From Erpobdella octoculata (Eukaryota > Annelida > Clitellata > Hirudinida > Erpobdellidae), in the NCBI GenBank assembly GCA_963978895.1, contig OZ022240.1, forward strand, positions 13,283,807 through 13,347,806: 64,000 bases of DNA. The letters are read 5' to 3'. Each line of letters starts with the position of its first letter. Position 1 is the first letter of the stretch. This document shows positions 49,385-60,849 of this stretch, piece by piece. The position numbers and the translations under genes are program-made. The notes beneath the pieces were generated by a model, which was not told where the DNA came from, did no database searches, and saw only the letters and a program-made list of their open reading frames with translations.

Positions 49385-50385
49385 GTCAGTTAAACAATAA
49401 GCGACAACGGCCTGAATTGAAATAAAACGCACTATTCTCTTATTAAATATTCAAATGACTACGAAATCGAACCATTAACAACGTGAAGATTATATTAATG
49501 GAAATACTCAGCTAACAACATTCTACGGTTTAACGACACAAACGTACAACTACACACACAAACAACTGAACGAATACGCGTCAGAAACCGGTTCAACCCG
49601 TCTGAGGCTAGCACACACGAGCACACAAGCTTGCTCGAATATATGATGTTATTTTAGTCTGCTTCACTCACTGACTCACCTCACCATCTCACACTCTCTA
49701 CTGAGAAGAGAAAAAAAGAAGCCTGAGATAAAATAGAGAAAGAGAGAGGTTACATTATTTAGAGTAGCAGCACGATCAATCTGTTTTGAATCCAGCACGA
49801 ATCCATGATCATAGTCAGCTGTTTAGCAGCCGATATGTGCACACTACGTGGCGTGAGCAGAGGTAGAGAGAGAAAGAAAAAAAAGAAAGGAGATAAAGTG
49901 AAAACATAGAGAGTGAGCGAAGCGAGATAAATTACGCCGGCCTTCCATTCACTCGTTAGGACAAAACGTTCCACACATGAGGTTCTACACGAAAATAAGT
50001 TAACAGTGAAATAGTTCACTACTTCATTAATTATTTCACTGCTTCACGTTCACTGTTATGCAGTCATTTAGTACTGTATACTGGACGACACCTAGCGATC
50101 TTTTTTCACCCTCACAGCGATGCAGTAAAATGAGCTTTCTGCTATCTTTGATACGCGCATACAAAGATAAGCACGGAAATGTTAATTTCGCCGGTAACGA
50201 CGATAGGATCTGCCAGAGACGGCGAGCGATAACCTGTCGTGCCAACAGAATTTCTCGACAATGACTAGAAAATTATGACCCAGGACATGCTAAGGCTAAG
50301 GTGTCTAATTTAAAGTAATGAATCGGTAAAGGCTCTGCCACGTGACTAAGAAACCAATAGTATTTTTACATTTTATAATGAACTA
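49385..50385. other. CpG-containing intronic stretch, no gene established
   Basis: Less A+T-rich than its surroundings, with CpG at 49510-49640 and 50090-50260, and a purine-rich run at 49700-49920. Open frames on both strands around 50036-50264 are short and unlike any family. It might hold an upstream exon or promoter but I see no clear signals. Confidence 0.4.
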
Positions 50386-50387
50386 AC

Positions 50388-50525
50388 TAGCAGGGTTACT
50401 CGGGTTTTTTGCCTATAAAACGTGAAATAAAGAGACTTAAAGAGTAGATTTTTTCAAACCTCTCCAAACTTTTTACTTAATGAAGACCACCTGCATGCCA
50501 AATTTCTTCAGTTGTTCGGATGTGA
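50388..50525 (+). repeat. CTAGC repeat fragment
   Basis: CTAGCAGGGTTACTCGGGTT then a tail CTGCATGCCAAATTTCTTCA, the variable 'CCAAATTTC' module of the family. Confidence 0.65.
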
Positions 50526-50529
50526 ACCT

Positions 50530-51630
50530 CGAACAAACAAATGCGAACACATTGCTTTGTTTTCTATACGCAACTTGAACTTTTCAGTAAAGCAGATAAT
50601 AAATAGCCTCTCGAATACTGCAATTTCACTTTGTGTAATCAGAAAATTAGAAAATTTTGATATTATGTATATCTCCTATACAAATTTTAATACATGAACC
50701 ATCTGATTAAAATTTGCTATGCTTGAGAAGTCTAACACTAGTCAGTCAAGTCCACTTTTGAAATTTTTTTTTTTTAATTCATTATTGTCTGTATCTGTCC
50801 TAGACAATAAAATAAATCTGATCTGAATAGATCTGATATGAATAACAAAACAATATTAATTTTGATATTATGTATAAAATTACAAAATTATTCATTGGAA
50901 TAAATAAATAACCAGTGCTATGTAAGAGCGAGTAAATAAATAACGATACCGTTCCGGACCCAACAAGTGCCTTTATTATCTCAGTCAAATTCTATAACTC
51001 ATAACCTGGGTCATTCCAGAATATAAAACAATGCAACCCACGTCATTAGTATTAAAATGTTACTGTTAGCTCCTAGTATTATGTATGTTAAAAAATTTTA
51101 TATAGCCAGAGAATTATTTTTGTCTTTTTGGAGCAGAAGATAAACATGGTTTTTAAAAAGTTTTGTTAGGTATTATTATTTAAACCTTTTTGGTTTCAAT
51201 GTTTTTTTCAGATTTGAATTAATTATATTTCATGTTATTTAAATTTTCATCAATACATCTGAAAATTTAATATAATGCAATGTTAATGACAATGAATCTA
51301 CACACCAAATTTCAGCAAGATTGGATGATGGGAAGTGCTTCAAAATTCAATATTTTCCCATCCGAACAAACAGAGAAACAAGAAAGCAAGTTAAGAAAAA
51401 CGTGGTAAAGAAGTAAAAATAGCCATTACTATTATTGTGACTGGAGGGTATGTTGATCCAGCCTTACCATTTTACCTATGTTCAAGACTTAAGCAGAAGA
51501 CCATACAATTTTTTTTTAAACCATCAATAGTAATAGGAACCTTTCATGTCTTACATTGAGTCACACTGAAGAAATAAAAAAAAATTATAAGATAGTAATG
51601 TAATTCGGTTATTTAATTCTATTTAATTGT
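50530..51630. other. Intron of the MADF gene, nothing recognised
   Basis: A+T-rich. A tail-like ACACACCAAATTTCAGCAAG near 51300 suggests another degraded copy of the CTAGC family. Confidence 0.4.
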
Positions 51631-51637
51631 TATTAAA

Positions 51638-52550
51638 GGGTTAGAGCCTGATCCCAGGACAACTGATCCTAGTAAAACTGATCCCATAGACAACGGATCA
51701 CATTGACAACTGATCACATGGACAACTGATCCCATAAGCAACTCATCTTTTTACGACAATACAATGGTGGTGGTGATGCTTACACAGCCAGCGTACGATG
51801 ACCGGCTGCATACGACGACGGTGGTGGTGATAATGATACTGGCTACTCCAGTAAGATTAATCAGTGTCTAATATTTATTGTCACTCAAGGACATTGATTG
51901 AACAGTCTTGAAACGCTCGCATCGCCAAATAGGTTTCGTTGGCCCGATGTTTAACATATAGTGACATACACCTATGAATCTTTCACAGTGCAACTTGCGT
52001 CCGTTTCGCTGAGAGTCACCAAATGTAGCCATGAGAATTAAAAAGCAGCCAGTAGAAGAAGATAAAATATCTAGTATACAAAAGCGAAATGAAAGTGACA
52101 AGCTCGATAAACAAAGACCATCACTACAGCGTCCAAACATACTCGCTTCATGCGAGCACAAGTGGACAGGCCTAATAACTTTTCCAGATGTTCTCTTCCT
52201 TTCAAAATCTATCTTTCCCTATCTTACTTTGTGAGCAGGCTCTTCAGCTTAATGATTAATTACTATAAAATATCAGTTTATTCATTGCCGAACCAAACAT
52301 TAAAATATATTTAAAATGTTGACAGAACTATTTCTTCATTAATATAAAAGATCAGTTTATTTATTGCAGAACCACACATTATGTGATGTAAAGCTTTCAT
52401 GACAAATAGCGAAAAATAATATGTAAAACATCACGATTTTGCGGAGTAAAAGTGAAATGTCATAAAATGATACAGATATGATATCAGTTGTCCACGGGAT
52501 CAGTTGTCCATGGGATAAATTGTACTGAGATCAGTTGCGATGATCCCGTC
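51638..52550 (-). mobile_element. Element with opposed arrays of a GACAACTGATCCCAT repeat
   Basis: The left end (51648-51755) carries about six degenerate units of the type GGACAACTGATCCCAT. The right end (52478-52545) carries four or five in the opposite orientation (ATGGGATCAGTTGTCC). The central 700 bp contains a FLYWCH-like ORF on the minus strand. Possible target duplication ATTAAA (51632-51637 and 52551-52556). Mutator-like elements often carry FLYWCH fingers and variable ends, so a MULE relative is a reasonable but unproven guess. Confidence 0.6.
51868..52032 (-). CDS. Small FLYWCH-like zinc-finger ORF (54 aa)
   Basis: From ATG at 52030-52032 to TAG at 51868. Reads MATFGDSQRNGRKLHCERFI, then GVCHYMLNIGPTKPIWRCER and FKTVQSMSLSDNKY. 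F...S.R.GRKL....F/Y....Y......WRC........ follows the first half of the FLYWCH zinc finger. The second Cys and the final HxH expected further on are not visible, so the finger is truncated or degenerate. The frame may be longer upstream (an alternative ATG at 52159-52161). It lies between the opposed repeat arrays and so is probably the element's own protein remnant. Confidence 0.5.
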   Translation of the reverse strand: MATFGDSQRNGRKLHCERFIGVCHYMLNIGPTKPIWRCERFKTVQSMSLSDNKY

Positions 52551-52867
52551 ATTAAATAGTCTTTACAATTCGAACTTCCGGCGTAAAACTAGAAAAACTG
52601 GTCAATCTTCTCTTAATCAGAAAACAAAATATTACTCCTGCCATCTAGCGAACACTACATTTAATATACTGCAAAATTTCCACTCGGAAAACTAAAACTA
52701 TAGATAATCAAATCAAGCAGCGAGGCACTACACAAACGAAGAGTAAGATTCGGCTTTTGCTGAAAAATTTATTTAATTATAATGTTTAGAATACGTTTAC
52801 TCAACATTAATTTATAACATGGAGCTGAAACGCAACTAAAATACGTTTAAATAGATTGTAGGCCTAA

Positions 52868-53360
52868 AGGCGCGTTTACACAGACAGATTCGCTGGCGCC
52901 AAATCACAATGCAGCTGCATCTTTGCGACAGCAAGGGTTTACACGAGACAATTGCGATGCGCATTTCTCCGGGGCTATTTCTGTCAATATTGCTTGCATG
53001 TGTGAGTTTTGCCCGCACAAAATTTATTAATTTTTTTCATAATAATTACAATAAATTTTAGTCATAAAACGAGACTAATGTTTCAATAAATAAATTATAA
53101 TCAAAATAATTTATTTTTGACATGCGGAATGCACGACCGTGAAGACCAATCAGTAATCAGATCGCTTATTTAATAAGTAATGTGGTTGTGCGTATGAAGA
53201 CATTCACTGGTGCATTGAAAGTTGGAGGCAATCAACATTCAAGACTCTTGGCAGCCAAGATGTCGTTGTCATGCGTGAGAGCGTTTACACGAGCATTTTG
53301 CTAATTTCATGCGACTTTGGCGTTTGGCGCCAGTGAATCTTTGCCCGTGTAAACGCGCCT
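52868..53360. mobile_element. PIF/Harbinger-type MITE (493 bp)
   Basis: Inverted ends AGGCGCGTTTACAC / GTGTAAACGCGCCT, with the inner block GGCGCCA also mirrored. Flanked by the 3-bp duplication TAA (52865-52867 and 53361-53363), the usual PIF/Harbinger target. Non-coding and rich in GC and CpG compared with its surroundings. It lies 78 bp downstream, in transcript direction, of the MADF gene's first coding exon. Confidence 0.85.
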
Positions 53361-53437
53361 TAACGCTAAGTGCTCTATTGGTGGCCAACTAGCGAACAAA
53401 ACTAAAATACAACGCAAAAAATATTTCTATAACACAC

Positions 53438-53469
53438 CTTTTGCCATGTTCACATCCATCTTCTTTAAA
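53438..53469 (-). CDS. MADF-BESS protein gene, first coding exon (22 coding bases)
   Basis: The exon starts after acceptor TTATTTTTCAG with 10 UTR bases, then ATG at 53457-53459 reading MDVNMAK plus one base, and the donor AAAAG/GTGTGT. That G plus GA from exon 2 gives Gly, so the protein begins MDVNMAKGTQARVMDWF. The in-frame junction across 8.1 kb, good splice sites and a start codon near an acceptor support it. An upstream non-coding exon is implied. Full model: exons 53438-53469, 44942-45297 and 44454-44864, 262 aa. Confidence 0.7.
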
Positions 53470-53474
53470 CTGAA

Positions 53475-55095
53475 AAATAAAATTATCTATAAAAATAATT
53501 ACTCAAAATCTATAGAAAAAACAACTTATTCAAACATGACCATATTCATTTAAACCATATCACATCTTCAGAGTGTAGGAACAAGTAGGATATCTTTATC
53601 ACATCAATGAGAACACGCAACATTGAAAGAACCATATGCTCTAGGCAGAATATATTGTGTTGCAAAATATTTAATAATAATTTATAGGAACATGTAGGTA
53701 TTACATGTCACACTTTGTCTAACTGCTCCATGACATCAACATTTTAATTCCAAAGATGGCAGTAGCATGAATATTATGGTCCATTTTTGTTAACACATGC
53801 AAACGATTTAGTAAAACACACAAAAAAGAGAAATTCTGCTCACACTAATAAACAAGTAAATTAAAAACGAATTTTTAAAACCAATGCTCTTATATGTAAT
53901 TAAAACACAAATTTTGCAATCAATTTTTTCTTATATTACTCTTTTATTTTATATTAAAGTCGAAATATCTTAATTATATCGAAATATCGAAATTAATTAA
54001 AATTAACTAAATTAATTGACTTATTGTAAAACTAATAATTGAATATTGCATTGTCTTCTATTTTGAGCATGTATGCAAAATTTGAAAAAAATCTATCATC
54101 AGGAAGTGACTCAAAAATTGATTGCAAGATTTGAAACAGACAGAGAAACAGACAGACAGAGAAACAGACAGACAGAGAAACAGAGACGACGAGTTAATAA
54201 AAGCATTGGTAAAAAAACAACCAGCAAACATCTACAGACAAAAATAGTACATCGACACACATTTTTAATTGAAATTTGAGTAATGTTTATAAATATTTTA
54301 ATTTAAAGCTCTCTTATTCATTTTGAAAACATTAATAAACAAAATGTAATCTCTTGGTAAAATATGCCTTCAGAAATGTAAATTTATATTTAACAATTGA
54401 GGACAGAAATAGAAATTGTCACAACACTCGCCAGATTTGAACTGGGGGATCACCTTCCACTGGATGTCTAACCACCAACATCAGTAACTGTCATTCATGT
54501 CTAAATAAAAGATAACTAAACACAATAGTTATTGAACTACAATTACTTCTTTCTCAAAAGACAGTGGAGGGATCAAGCCACCATTGTAGTCAGGAACTCT
54601 GCTCTGAAGATTGAATAAGGGCCTGAATGGACAGTGTTGGCAAGTGAAGTAGTGCTGAATAAAACTGGTTTTCATCAACATCCTTCAGTTTTCTCAAAAA
54701 TAAAAAAAAAATTGGTTGAGAAAACTGAAGGTCATGCTCATGATATACATAAGAGTGTCTTTATGTAAATTTCCTCAGCAGCTCCATGAACAGCTCATGC
54801 ATATGGGATCACTCAGTTTTACTGCCACCGGCAAGTTCTTCTGAGATGGAATGTGCTGAACTTTATTCCTCCCAGTCACAAAATTAGAACACACAAGAAG
54901 AGGTGCCTAATCCATCTATCAGAATGAATTGTTATTAGAAAGCCTGCTTACAGTGTATCTTGCAGTTGAAAAGCACAATTATATTAAACACAATGAAATA
55001 AAAACAAAGGGTTTAGAAAATTTAAGAGGCACAACAAAATATAAGTTATAAATAACCCTGGATTTTTACCATTGCAAAAAAACTCCTTTAAAATT
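53475..55095. other. Upstream of the MADF gene; no coding region seen
   Basis: A+T-rich. A tract (GACAGACAGAGAAACA)n lies at 54135-54185 with a GCATGTATGCAAAATTTGAA module, a CTAGC-family tail. The promoter and 5' non-coding exon of the MADF gene are expected here or further right but cannot be pinpointed. Confidence 0.45.
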
Positions 55096-55099
55096 GAAA

Positions 55100-55720
<621 letters not shown>

Positions 55721-55768
55721 TAATGTGAATGGGATGGTATAGGCCCCACTACACCACTGTGTGTCCAA

Positions 55769-56155
55769 AGTGTCCTTGTTTATGGCACAGAAACATGGTC
55801 TATGAAGGAGGAGAATCTACGAAGCTAAGAAAGGGCAGAACGTATGATGGTTAGATGGATGTGTGGTGTTTCGTTGAATGATCGTGTACGCAGTGTGGAT
55901 TTGTATAGCCTTCTGGATGTTCCTTGTGTGGCTGATGCGGTGAGGCGTGGAAGACTAAGGTGGTTTGGACATTTGGAGAGTAAAAGTGCCGATAATTGGG
56001 TATAGGCATGTAGAGATGTGGATGTTGTAGGAGTGAAAGAAGAAGGTAGAAGTAGGAAGACTTGGTGGGAATGCGTGAAAAAAATATGGATGCGCTCGGC
56101 CCAAAGTGGCAGTCTGCCCTGGATTGGGACTTCAACCCTAGCCTAGCGTGACATA
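55769..56155 (+). pseudogene. Non-LTR retrotransposon C-terminal relic
   Basis: SVLVYGTETWSMKEENLRS, stop, ERAERMMVRWMCGVSLNDRV, LYSLLDVPCVADAVRRGRLR, WFGHLESKSADNWV, stop, and RKTWWECVKKIW. The LVYG.ETW......R......MLRW..G...DR......L......R.RWFGH..R pattern is a common ORF2 C-terminus. At least three stops. A GATGATGATGA tail follows at about 56167. Confidence 0.85.
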
Positions 56156-56289
56156 GTGACGTTTTAAAAATAAATGATGATGATGAGTATTTAAAATACT
56201 AAAATACAAAATACATATTTTAAAATAAAATAAAAATGGAAAAAATGTTCAACCCTAGCCTAGCGTGACGTTTTAAAATGAAATGATGA

Positions 56290-57618
56290 TGATGAGAAAA
56301 GTATTTAAAATACTAAAATACAAAATACATATTTTAAAATACTTTTATTCAAATAAAAAATTCAGATGACACTCAAAATGTCAAATGACATGTGTGATCT
56401 AACATTTATTCTAATGTAAAATCTAAAATATAATTATGAAAATAAAATAAACAAAATGCTTTTCTCAACAAATTACAATACAAGTTCCTTGTTTGCTTTT
56501 AAAAGGAGCTGTTGTTGAAAATGTTCACCAGTCAATAATGCTCTCTTTTTATTAAGTGGCATCCCTCCATGTAAAAAAGCCTCAACCGGTGCAGAACTTG
56601 GTAAATGGCATCCCAGTTGTGTGTTTGAAAACAATTAGCATTGCCAGTTTTTTATTTGAATTTGCTAGGAAAAAGCTTTTTATTCTTTCCAGACTGTTGG
56701 CTGGGATCAATCTTAACTGAATAATAAGTAAACAGTAAAAAAAACAGGTTTATTCACAAATACCTTATGTTTCTGGATTTTTCTGCTTTTCATTTTTTGC
56801 AAAAAAATCTTTTAAAATGACATTTTTTTGAATTTATATATATAAACATTTATTAAATTGCATTTAAATCGTTTTAAAACATAGATAATTAGTATTTTTA
56901 ATTACTAATTTTTTTTCTCAAAAAAGTTTTTAAACTGTAAGAAAATGCATTGTCATGAGGAGCAAGCCTATATTTCAAATTTCAGCTCGACTGGATGACG
57001 GGAAGTTAGTTAATTTTTACTTTCAAGCTTTGCAAACATTCAAGCAATAAGCAAGCGAGACTGGCAGTGAAGTTAATATCAACAAATTAAAAAAGAAGGG
57101 ATATAGAGGGCCCAAATGTAGTCGCTTATATTGACCTCAATATTCAAATAACAACTTAATCACCAAATAATGAGATTCATCAGTCCAGTCCCTTGCACAA
57201 TGTTGCAAATTAGTTTGTCTTGTGAATAAATGTCCTATATAATAATTCTATTCATCTTGAAAGTTTTAAGTGATCTAGGCTATCCGCAATTGGCTTCATG
57301 CATCTCAACAAATTCGTGTAAAAACTTATTTCACTCATTTTTAACTCGTCTAGGGTGGAAAAAAACCACACAATTCAAAACAGAGAGACCAGATTAAAAA
57401 AAGTGACTAAATAAAACAAGATTCTATGCAAAGAGTTTTATTTTGCAAAATTTAAATAAAAAGTATATGATTTCTTTCAAAATAAAAATACTTTAAAAAA
57501 GTATTTAAAATACCAAAATACTTCCTTGCTGGTATTTTAATACTAAATTAAAATATGTATATTTTATTTGGAAAATACATATTTTAAACAATTGTATTTG
57601 AAATACTGACCACCTCTG
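56290..57618 (-). mobile_element. hAT transposon relic, reversed copy of 25897-27317
   Basis: Right end CCACCTCTG at 57610-57618 matches the left end of the other copy. The left end lacks CAGAGGTGGG but retains AAAAGTATTTAAAATACT, so it is truncated where the LINE tail sits. Internal landmarks (GTTGAAAATGTTCACCAGTC, TTTGCAAACATTCAAGC) are shared with the first copy. Confidence 0.85.
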
Positions 57619-57629
57619 GAACAAAATAA

Positions 57630-58250
57630 TAAAACACGTATCTTAGAATTTTTTCAAAAAATTTAAATATTAATTTACAATTTCTGAGCAAATAATCCTT
57701 TTTCCACCCCTCATTTGAGGTCCCAGAAGCCAAATTATCATAAATTGGTGAAACACAAGTAACTTTATTTTCCAATTAGTATTTAAATATTAATTTTCAC
57801 ATCTGTAGTATTTTCAGCTTCTGAGTGGCAGTTATTCTAGAAAAATTAACTTTATTTTCCACCCCACTTTTGAGGTCCTGGAAAACAAATTTTCAAAAAA
57901 TGGTGAAACACGTATTTTTTTATTTTTTAAGACAAATCTAGACACTAAATTTCAACATTTTTAGTTTCTGAGTTATTAAGCAAATAATTTTTTTCCATCC
58001 TAAATTTGAGGTCCAGAAGCAAAATTATCAAAAAATCGTGAAACATGTTTATATTTATTTTTTAAGTAAAATCTAAAGACTAAATTTCACATCTGTAGCA
58101 TTGTCAGTTTTTGAGTGGTAGCTATTCTAAAAAAAATGCATAACCATATTTTCCATCACACGTTTGAGGTCCCAGAAATCAAATTTTCAAAAACCCTTTC
58201 TCAGTGGGTAACATAAGTTCCAAATTGCATGTTCCTAGGATAAGGCTAGA
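57630..58250 (-). repeat. RTE-like repeat, arm 2 of the inverted pair
   Basis: On the minus strand contains TAGGAACATGCAATTTGGAA, CTGAGAAAGGGTTTTTGAAA and repeated TGAGGTC-type blocks, corresponding to 55290-55720. Four diverged sub-repeats of about 150 bp (GAGGTCC.GAAG.CAAATT.TCA) lie within. Confidence 0.7.
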
Positions 58251-58564
58251 CATCTTAGGTGCCGCCATTTAGTCGAAAATTTTAATTACACCGAAAATCT
58301 GCCATAATATTTTCGGCTAGCTGAAATCACCACCACGAAGTGTGATTAAATCCAGCTGTCAAATAAATTCAAATAAATTAATGATTTTTTTGAAAAAAGC
58401 AGTGCTTTCCTTCTCGCTTTTGTTGCAATTAGCATCAGCAACATCAGTTCCAGTGGAATGCATGTTTTCAACTACAGGCCTGGTTGCTAACAGCAGTTGA
58501 TTCTTTTGCTAAACAATCTTTCTCCTACTCTGGTGACTTCCTCCATATCTTACTAACTCTACAT

Positions 58565-58735
58565 CACTCACTGCTTTCTGAATGTGAGAGATTCACGATT
58601 CAATTCCCACTCACTGCCTAGTAGCTCATGTCAACGGAAAATTTAGCGGGTAAAATCGTTCTCTCCGTGGGGCATGTAAAAGAACAGCGCCTTTGAACAA
58701 CTCTGGAAAAGGTGCTATATAACATTTACATTGTA
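58565..58735 (+). mobile_element. tRNA-derived SINE, second type, plus copy
   Basis: GAGATTCACGATTCAATTCC (degenerate B box), CACTCACTGCCTAGTAGCTC, AGCGGGTAAAATCGTTCTCT and GGAAAAGGTGCTATATAACA: same family as 13455-13655 in reverse orientation. The A-box part is missing or diverged. Confidence 0.75.
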
Positions 58736-58839
58736 CATTTTCTGTCGTGGACTGAAAACAGTCTTGTTCGATCAGTTCATGACCAAGCGCTACTGCACGT
58801 CACAGAAATGGCACTATACAAATTAATTTGATTGGTTGG

Positions 58840-59250
58840 TCTGCTGAGCAAAATTAACCCTTCTTAGAGGGTGCTTATGCTATAGAAGTAATATAAGTTT
58901 CAAATTTCACATTATTAGGATGAGGTGTTTTAGCTCGGCGTTTATAATCAATCAGTCAGGACATGTTCTTTTATATATATTAGCAGAGTACACGGCGTTG
59001 CCCGGGGTTTTTAGAAGTTTTTCTCTCTCGCTCCCACTTGCTCTCCTGTTCCCGGTCGCTTTCCCGTTACCGCTTGCTTTCCTTTTCCCAGTCTTTCGCT
59101 CCCCGTCGCTTTTCAGTTCCCACTTGCATTCCCGTTCATTATCCAGTTCCCTTTTCTGCTTGCTCTCCTGTTCATTTGGTGACCGATCTAATTTTTTTTC
59201 ACAAAAACCTTCCTCTATTGACGCTCAAGGTTGTGTAAAAAAGCAGAGAG
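58840..59250. repeat. RTE-like end plus a CTAGC-family copy
   Basis: 58855-58975 is the reverse complement of 55245-55335 (AATCAGTCAGGACATGTTCT). From 58978 the second repeat follows, with the 5' C lost: TAGCAGAGTACACGGCGTTG, CCCGGGGTTTTTAGAAG, CCCGTT/CCCGCT blocks and TGACGCTCAAGGTTGTG. Confidence 0.75.
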
Positions 59251-59371
59251 AAAAGAGTACAGTAAGTCCTCATTTATTATTACTTGCAATAGATTATAAA
59301 ACCATTGTAAAAGAACCTAAATACGGTTCTCAATATTACAACTTTGGTGTCAAAAGTGGGATCTGAAAGAA

Positions 59372-59620
59372 ATGGTTTTAAAAGTACTGGAAGAACTTTC
59401 TGTTGCTGAGTTGAAGCGGGAGCTAAACAGTAAGGGAGGTGAACCTGAGCTCTTGGACCGCATCCAGATGGCATTGGAGGACAATGGGTTTGACCAAGAA
59501 GAATACGAGTTTGATATGAATGAAGAATTCATAAACGTTTTGAAAGATTTGATAGCAGAAATGAGAGAAGGAAACAAAGCAGCGGTGCGGCAATGGTGCC
59601 AGCAAACAGCAAACAATTGA
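59372..59620 (+). CDS. SAP-like N-terminal ORF of a retroelement (82 aa)
   Basis: Reads MVLKVLEELSVAELKRELNS, KGGEPELLDRIQMALEDNGF and an acidic end. The helix-turn-helix L..L.V.ELK.EL...G......ELL.RI SAP-like motif at residues 6-38 is a DNA-binding fold often found at the start of retroelement gag-like or transposon proteins. Just upstream (59350-59362) TTGGTGTCAAAAGTGGGAT resembles the primer-binding-site region of LTR retrotransposons. A stop follows at 59618, and the related frame beyond it is broken. Confidence 0.55.
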   Translation: MVLKVLEELSVAELKRELNSKGGEPELLDRIQMALEDNGFDQEEYEFDMNEEFINVLKDLIAEMREGNKAAVRQWCQQTANN

Positions 59621-59629
59621 ATGGAAATG

Positions 59630-60382
59630 AGGTAGTGGTTTTCCTGAGTGTTGTCTGGATGACTACAAGTAGCTACTCGAGCTACTTCTTCCTGCAGGAC
59701 ACTTGCCCATGCAGCATTCAAATGATGGCTCCGGGTGCCTTCCATCAGGCCAGATGGATGGCAAAGGACCAGTTCCGACTGCGTGCGAGAAGTCAGCCTG
59801 TTTGCTACTTTTGTGTACACTAAGGCCTGGAATCTAGTCCAAATGCTACTGCAGCACCAACAAACAACCTGATTCTCTTCAAATCGCTGGTGAAATATAA
59901 GGCCATGATTTCTACTGCAGCTTCTAAGGCTCTTTCCAGGCATTTATGGTACATAAGTGAAGAACTGGTGGCCTTAGCTTTCTTTGACAGCAACTCAGAC
60001 AATGCCACAAAAACAAAAATGGTTTATACACTTCAACATCCTGAACTGACCAAACCACAGAAACCTTTCCAAGTGCAGCTGAGCAGTATTGACAGCAAAC
60101 TTCTTCGAAATACATAAATTGTCAACAACGTTTCTAACATAGAACCAAATCAGTGGGAACAAGATGTTGCCCAGCGAGGAGTCAAACTAATTCAAGATTT
60201 CAATTCATCCATCACAAAAAATGAAGAACAGAAGCAGTACCTGCTGCAGGTCATCTCAGAGCAAAGAACCAAGTTTCCTGAGGCTAAAAAATCTTTGCTG
60301 CTGACTGGACTTTTCTCTTTGTGTGCAAATAGTATTGATGGTAGATTTACTGAGACTAGAGGGCCAAGAAATATTAACTTAT
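59630..60382 (+). pseudogene. Decayed mobile-element ORF (MAPGAxHxARWMAK type)
   Basis: Fragments in shifting frames: MMAPGAFHQARWMAKDQFRL, FVYTKAWNLVQ, PTNNLILFKSLVKYK, SRHLWYISEELVALAFFDSN and KMVYTLQHPELTKPQKPFQV, then a stop and WEQDVAQRGVKLIQDFNSSI. From general knowledge I recognise the combination APGA.H.ARWM.K ... HLWY.SEELVALAFFD as a family found in many copies in invertebrate genomes and treated as transposon-linked; its biochemical role is unknown to me. At least two frameshifts or stops. Confidence 0.65.
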
Positions 60383-60389
60383 GATTATG

Positions 60390-60695
60390 TTTAATTTTCT
60401 AACTGCTCACATGTTTTTTTGTCTTTAGCATGATCGCTTTAAGTTTCTAAGACATGTTTACAAAATACAAACTTCCTTGTGTTATATCTTAGCACATTTC
60501 TGCAAGGCAGATTTGTACTTTCGACAAAACCACAGACTTGATAAGTTTAATACTACAGATGAAATTTATTTACTCAAATTCATTATTTTAGAGCCATTAA
60601 GCTAATTGGATCCAGAGTTACATTTGTTCACAACGTAATGCAAACAACCCAAACTCTCCAAACAAGGTGACTAATTTTCGGGTTTATTTTTCTAT
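60390..60695. other. Intergenic, nothing recognised
   Basis: A+T-rich spacer after the broken ORF. Confidence 0.4.
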
Positions 60696-60699
60696 TGAA

Positions 60700-60845
60700 A
60701 AAAAATTAAGATTTGTCACAAAATGAGCGGGAGCGGAAACGGGAACGCAAACGGGAACAGAAAAGCGACCAGGAGCGAGGAAGTAAACGGGAACAATAGA
60801 AAAATCTTTAAAAACCCTGGGCAATGCCGGGTACCCTGCTAGTGA
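60700..60845 (-). repeat. CTAGC-family copy, minus orientation
   Basis: AAAATGAGCGGGAGCGGAAA, then GAACAGAAAAGCGACCAGGA, ending CCTGGGCAATGCCGGGTACC and CTGCTAG, the complement of the family's start. Confidence 0.85.
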
Positions 60846-60849
60846 TTAA

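Noticed and set aside
59350..59943. 197-codon minus-strand frame
   Set aside because: Antisense to the SAP-like ORF and to the broken mobile-element frame, both of which have recognisable motifs on the plus strand.
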